Source: Candidatus Bipolaricaulota bacterium (GTDB lineage: Bacteria; Bipolaricaulota; Bipolaricaulia; M55B111). From it: DNA of 64,000 nt. A program made the translations under genes and the position numbers. Where the stretch lies: contig JAGYME010000005.1 in assembly GCA_018400715.1 (NCBI GenBank), forward strand, positions 1 through 64,000. Direction: 5' to 3'. The notes beneath the pieces were generated by a model. That model was not told the origin of the DNA and ran no database searches. It worked only from the letters and a program-made list of their open reading frames with translations. Positions within the stretch are counted from its first letter, which is position 1. The number at the start of each line of letters is the position of its first letter. Shown one piece after another: positions 60,069 to 64,000 of the stretch.

Positions 60069-62354
60069 TCAGTTGTCCTGGAACTCGCCTGCTAGACGGT
60101 ACATCCTGTAAAGTGACAGGAGCCAGGAAAGCAGAGACTCGGCACCTTCGTTTTCGTTCACCCGCGAGGGATGCAATCCATCCCGACAGCCGCCGGTATG
60201 GAAATCGTAGACGGTGACGCCGAGGTCGTTGCTCCCCAAGAACCAGTTAAACGCAGTCCTGGTCAAGTTCAAGAAGTACTTGTCGTCAGTAGCATCGTAG
60301 GCCTCCCAGCAGGCGTCAATCAACGCCGCGACCTCTACAGGTTGCTGGTCAAAATCCGCCTTGCTTCCGCCCCGCTTAAGCCATCCGTCGTTTCCGATGA
60401 TCGACAGGTAGTTCCCCGTCCCGTCTAGCTGTTTTTCAATCAACCAGCGGAGGGCCCGAAGACCCCAATCCCTCATCTCTTCGTCGCCGATAAAGTCTCC
60501 CCAGACTATAAGCGCCTGGGGTATCCTGGCGTTTTCGTAAGTAACGCTGTCTTCCGGCCACACCCAGTCCTCGGAGCTGTTTTCCTTTAACGACGTCACC
60601 ACGCCCTGACAGAGGTCAGTCGCAAACAGCCTGGTGTTCCTATCTCCTTCGAACTTCTTCAGGTACTTTCTAATCCCCAAAACGGTAAACGCCTTGGCGC
60701 GAGGTGAGGTGAATTCCCTGGTCGGTTCCAGAACGCTCTGGAACAGCTGAGTCCCAAACCTGTTTAAGCCCTCGTCCTGACAATCTCCAACTAGCTTGCC
60801 CATAGCCCAGAGGAACCTGCCGTGAGAGTCCTCCTTGCTGTCCTCGGCAACCCAGCTGTGGTTGTAGGTAAGAAGATTTCTCACCTCTTTCGTCTCCTGA
60901 TCAACCGCGTACTGGAGGAAGGCAAGATATTGGTCCAGGAGGTTTCTGGCGGGTTCCTCTCCAAACAGTCGGGAGTGTTCTATAGCAACGATGGCAGCCC
61001 GGGCGTTGTCGTCAGTCGTGTAGCCGAAGTGTCTATTGGGAACTGTAAACGAGGCATGTTGAGCTATTCCGACGCTATCGGTAAGCCGCTCCAGGTGATC
61101 GAGCTTGACCTCAGGGAGGTCGGGAGAGCTATCCCTGCTCGGTCCCCTAGTGCTGACCGATCCCTTGACCTCATCCCTGTAATCACTAATTGCCCGCTCG
61201 AAGACGCCACGATATTTAGACGCCACCTCGGACCAAATCATGTTCCGTCCAAACTGATAAGCGGCTCGCCTGACCCCCTGTCTCTCCGGTTCATCGCGGA
61301 GAAGTTCCTTGATCGCCTCGGCGGTCGCGTCGGGGTCTTCAAACGGGACCAACTTTCCCCTTCCATCAGCTAGGAGTTCTTCTGCATACCAGTAAGGGGT
61401 TGATACAACTGCTTTCCCCATAGCTACGGCGTAAGCCAGGGTACCCGAAGATATTTGTTCTTTGGAGAGGTAAGGTGTAAGGTAGACGTCAGCCGTCACG
61501 AGGTACTTGGTCAACTCTTCGAGAGGCACAAACCTGTCGTGAAACGCCACGTTTTGAGACAGACCCTTCTCGTTTACAGCCCTCTCCAACTCTAACCGAT
61601 ACTCTTCGCCCCGCTCCCGTTTGACGAGAGGGTGAGTCCTACCCAGGACTATGTAGAGAGCATTCGGGAACTCCTGGACGACTCTTTCCATCGCGTCAAT
61701 TGCCACCTCGATTCCCTTGTTCGGGCTTAATAGCCCAAAAGTCAACAGCAACAACCTGCCCTCTATCTCAAAGTCGTCCTTGTAGTAGGAGGTATCGAGA
61801 AAGGGGACGTCGGGAGCGCCGTGGGGAATCATCGTAACTTCCGCGGAGGGAACGTCGTATACGTCCTTAAGCAACCCTACACCTTTGTTTGCCAGGACGA
61901 CGACCCTGGACGATTTATCACAGACTTCTTTGAGTACCTCGCGTTGATGGTCGGAGGGGTGTTCCAGGATAGTGTGGAGCGTTGATACTACGGGTTTTCT
62001 TATCGCGTCGAGGAAGGTCAACAGGTGGTCGCCGTCGTCACCGCCAAAGATACCGTACTCGTGCTGGACGCTGACAACCTTTGTGTCCGACAGGTTAATG
62101 TAGTCAGCAGCCTTGCGGAAGTCCATTTTGTTAAACGAGTTAACCTCGAAACTGACCTCGTCATCATAATCATAACCTTCCACTCTATCGTTGATGGCAA
62201 CGATCGATACGTGGCCGCTATTGGAAAGCTCTTCGCCATAACGGTCCGAAATGCTGCCAGCCAGATCGTGCGTAAAGGTACCAATACCGCATTTCCTCGG
62301 AGGATATGTTGCCAGAAAGGTGACTGAAGTTCTGTCGGACAGTTTTATCGACAT
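60069..62354 (-). CDS. GT4 glycosyltransferase fused to an alpha/alpha-toroid domain
   Basis: 761 aa with two parts. Residues 1-390 are a GT4 transferase (FLATYPPRKCGIGTFTHDLA start; GLLSPNKGIEVAIDAMERV; the late SSGTLAYAVAMGKAVVSTPYW with the E-x7-E-like EELLADGRGKLV). Residues 410-760 are an alpha/alpha-toroid-like domain (DNARAAIVAIEHS, NHSWVAEDSKEDSHGR, GWLKRGGSKADFDQQPVEVAAL), as in six-hairpin glycosidases. CGAGGTGG precedes ATG 62354. It follows the GH130 gene with a 35-bp gap, a combination seen in other bacteria. The product is not known. Confidence 0.85.
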   Translation of the reverse strand: MSIKLSDRTSVTFLATYPPRKCGIGTFTHDLAGSISDRYGEELSNSGHVSIVAINDRVEGYDYDDEVSFEVNSFNKMDFRKAADYINLSDTKVVSVQHEYGIFGGDDGDHLLTFLDAIRKPVVSTLHTILEHPSDHQREVLKEVCDKSSRVVVLANKGVGLLKDVYDVPSAEVTMIPHGAPDVPFLDTSYYKDDFEIEGRLLLLTFGLLSPNKGIEVAIDAMERVVQEFPNALYIVLGRTHPLVKRERGEEYRLELERAVNEKGLSQNVAFHDRFVPLEELTKYLVTADVYLTPYLSKEQISSGTLAYAVAMGKAVVSTPYWYAEELLADGRGKLVPFEDPDATAEAIKELLRDEPERQGVRRAAYQFGRNMIWSEVASKYRGVFERAISDYRDEVKGSVSTRGPSRDSSPDLPEVKLDHLERLTDSVGIAQHASFTVPNRHFGYTTDDNARAAIVAIEHSRLFGEEPARNLLDQYLAFLQYAVDQETKEVRNLLTYNHSWVAEDSKEDSHGRFLWAMGKLVGDCQDEGLNRFGTQLFQSVLEPTREFTSPRAKAFTVLGIRKYLKKFEGDRNTRLFATDLCQGVVTSLKENSSEDWVWPEDSVTYENARIPQALIVWGDFIGDEEMRDWGLRALRWLIEKQLDGTGNYLSIIGNDGWLKRGGSKADFDQQPVEVAALIDACWEAYDATDDKYFLNLTRTAFNWFLGSNDLGVTVYDFHTGGCRDGLHPSRVNENEGAESLLSWLLSLYRMYRLAGEFQDN

Positions 62355-62389
62355 TCTACCACCTCGATTGTCTTAACTATAAAGTAGAA

Positions 62390-63331
62390 CTAACAACCTT
62401 CCACGTAGTCGAGGATTTCGTCCAGCCTGGCCTTGGCCATACCGATGGTCGAATCGGCCGCGCCGTAGTATATCCTCAATTCGTTCCTCTCTTCGTCTAC
62501 TATGGCTCCCGTGGGAAATACCACTCCCGGTACGTCACCCCGGTACTCGTAGTCCTCACGGGGCCCGATAACCCAGGAATCGCAGCGCTTTAATAGCCGC
62601 GTCGGGTCGTCGTGATCGAGTAGGGCAAGACCAACTCTGTAAAGCGAGCCGGACGCGGTTTCCCTAACTCCGTGATACAGGATTAGCCAGCCCTTATCCG
62701 TTTCCATGGGTTGGGTTCCCAGGCCGACCTTTGCATCGTCCCACCATCCGCTCCGCCGCGTGAGCAAAATCTGATGCTCGCCCCAGTGGGTAAGGTCGGG
62801 CGAGAAGGAAATCCAGATATGCTGTTCTCCTCGTACGATAGGGCGGTGTATCATCACGAACCTGTCGTTGAACTTCCTGGGGAAGAGGGAGGCGTCCTTG
62901 TCCTCCGGCAAAAGTAATACCCCTCTGCGGTCGAACTCCTCGAAGTCCTCGGTGAGGGCAAGGGAGACCTGCGGTCCTGCAGGGGAGAAGGACACGTAAG
63001 TAATGGCGTAGGCGTCAAACGGCTCGAGCCAGACTATCCTCGGGTCCTCGAGGCCCCATTTCTCCTCGTTAAACTCCTCCAATTGGGACAGGGTAGGTTC
63101 CTGGTCCACTACCCAGTTCGTCGCTCCGTCCTCGCTGGTCGCCTTCGTCAGATGTGAAAAACCCCGGCAATCCTCAACTCTGCAAAGCAGGACGGTCTTT
63201 CCATCTATCTCGACGGCACCGGGGTTAAATACGGAGTTCACGTTGTAGGGCCAATCCATCGGCGTCAGGATTGGATTGGTCATGCACCTATCAAAAAGAT
63301 CTCTCGGGTTCTCGTCTGTCAAATTCTCCAT
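62390..63331 (-). CDS. GH130-family mannoside phosphorylase-like enzyme
   Basis: 313 aa. Five-bladed propeller markers of GH130: WPYNVNSVFNPGAVEIDGK, EDPRIVWLEPFDAYAITYV, LILYHGVRETASGSLYRVG, and the terminal YYGAADSTIGMAKARL. The family phosphorolyses beta-mannosides (for example beta-1,4 or beta-1,2-mannosides with glucose or GlcNAc). Which linkage applies here is not readable. It lies upstream of the GT4 fusion in the same direction, so both may make or recycle one glycan. Confidence 0.9.
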   Translation of the reverse strand: MENLTDENPRDLFDRCMTNPILTPMDWPYNVNSVFNPGAVEIDGKTVLLCRVEDCRGFSHLTKATSEDGATNWVVDQEPTLSQLEEFNEEKWGLEDPRIVWLEPFDAYAITYVSFSPAGPQVSLALTEDFEEFDRRGVLLLPEDKDASLFPRKFNDRFVMIHRPIVRGEQHIWISFSPDLTHWGEHQILLTRRSGWWDDAKVGLGTQPMETDKGWLILYHGVRETASGSLYRVGLALLDHDDPTRLLKRCDSWVIGPREDYEYRGDVPGVVFPTGAIVDEERNELRIYYGAADSTIGMAKARLDEILDYVEGC

Positions 63332-63490
63332 TTCTAACCTGACATCCCTCCTTAGGGTTCTTTAGTTCTTATCATTATAACCGTAAGAAAATAATTTTTA
63401 CATACAAACCGGATCACTCCTGGATTACCTTTCCCTCCTATATTGATATTTACCCTATGGGAGTTTATATTATCAAGCGAGGTGATTTAG

Positions 63491-64000
63491 CTGGTCCCTT
63501 ATAGAGCAATTCAGGTCTTCCTCGAGGAAGTCGCCCCGCCGTACCTGGCAGAGGGGTGGGACAACTCGGGGTTCCAGGTCAAACGTAACCGCGACCGTGT
63601 AGGGAGGATACTGGTCGGTCTAGACCCAACGAGAAGCCTCATCCAGTACGGCGCGGAAACAGACGTCGACCTCATCATCACCCATCACCCCTTGATTTTC
63701 GACGGACTTGACCGGGTCGAGGAAGGTAGTCTCGTGGGAGGAAAGCTATTTCAACTCATCGATGCCGGACTCGACCTAATATCGATCCATACGCCGTTTG
63801 ATCACTCCTCAATAGGGCTGTCGGAGGCCCTGGCTCAAAGACTGGAACTCCAATCAACCCGAGTACTAAAACCTGTTCACGACGCGAAGCTGCTACGGTT
63901 GGTCGTCTTCGTGCCCCAGGAGGTTGAGTCCGAACTCGTAACTGCACTACATGAGGTCGGTCTGGGAAGCGTTGGGAACTACTCAGAGGGCTATTACAGG
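63491..64000 (+). CDS. NIF3/DUF34 family protein (5' part), CTG start
   Basis: The frame is open to the window edge: 170 codons, 3' end outside. The family metal-binding motifs ITHHPLIF and HTPFDHSS are clear, and the opening RAIQVFLEEVAPPYLAEGWDN fits NIF3. An in-frame TAG directly precedes the first codon, and there is no ATG, GTG or TTG before the conserved region. CTG 63491 has GAGGTG 6 nt upstream. It is thus the likely start. The function of this widespread family (GTP cyclohydrolase I-like) is not settled. Confidence 0.8.
   Translation, partial: MVPYRAIQVFLEEVAPPYLAEGWDNSGFQVKRNRDRVGRILVGLDPTRSLIQYGAETDVDLIITHHPLIFDGLDRVEEGSLVGGKLFQLIDAGLDLISIHTPFDHSSIGLSEALAQRLELQSTRVLKPVHDAKLLRLVVFVPQEVESELVTALHEVGLGSVGNYSEGYYR

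Overview
The window is bacterial chromosome. It carries dnaA, dnaN and polA, bacterial ribosomal proteins L13, L31 and S9, GatB and RuvC. About 55 protein genes and one tRNA are packed into 64 kb, most with a clear GGAGG-type ribosome site. Many proteins are rich in Asp and Glu (for example the acidic tail on L31), which suggests a halophile of the salt-in type. The redox genes (a pyruvate/2-oxoacid:ferredoxin oxidoreductase, superoxide reductase, ferredoxin, FprA flavodiiron protein and Rex) point to a strict anaerobe. A lipoprotein, LspA and a secreted protein ending in a beta-strand plus Trp hint at a two-membrane cell. I cannot name the lineage. A deep-branching anaerobic halophile, for instance in the Acetothermia/KB1 or Thermotogota neighbourhood, is only a guess.

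Layout. 0-2.1 kb: gatB, thymidine kinase and tRNA-Pro. 2.3-7.5 kb: a redox and oxygen-defence cluster (korAB, a Cys-rich small protein, SOR, ferredoxin, fprA). 7.6-19.9 kb: pterin dehydratase, metY, DUF1385-rpmE-rpsI, dnaN-tmk-lspA-alaS, then DUF1015-serA-aminotransferase, almost all on the minus strand. 20.6-25.9 kb: rex, coaX, an M20 amidohydrolase and hflKC. 26.2-29.4 kb: a plus-strand set with an integral membrane protein, a candidate outer-membrane protein and a geranylgeranyl-reductase-like flavoprotein. 29.4-35.8 kb: ssb, a NifU-like protein, galK-galT, an AIR-synthase-like orphan, a HAD phosphatase and an odd Fe-S protein. 36.6-40.6 kb: cdd, a coupled acyltransferase-ksgA-zinc-ribbon operon and a GT4 enzyme. 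40.7-48.4 kb: rplM, DUF177-ruvC-polA, dnaA, a lipid kinase and HU. 48.5-57.7 kb: a membrane protein, LysO, split transketolase, a PKD lipoprotein, pcm, DUF2007, a pseudouridine synthase and a fibronectin-III surface protein. 57.9-64 kb: a secreted phosphoesterase, an EamA transporter, a GT4 fusion with GH130, and the start of a NIF3-family gene.

The most unusual content lies between genes. Eight intergenic blocks between 2.1 and 36.6 kb are made of degenerate 7-bp (partly 8-bp) tandem words. The word families come in the same order and on the same strand in each block, which suggests one composite repeat family resembling the short tandemly repeated sequences of cyanobacteria. None occurs from 36.6 to 64 kb. 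A pair of perfect hairpins, possibly a palindromic mobile-element remnant, sits between two of the blocks. Other points of note: a tRNA whose encoded CCA end lies 3 nt before the thymidine kinase start codon, a CTG start for the NIF3 gene, a 38-codon gene in front of galT, and near-identical 264-bp repeats inside the fibronectin-III gene.
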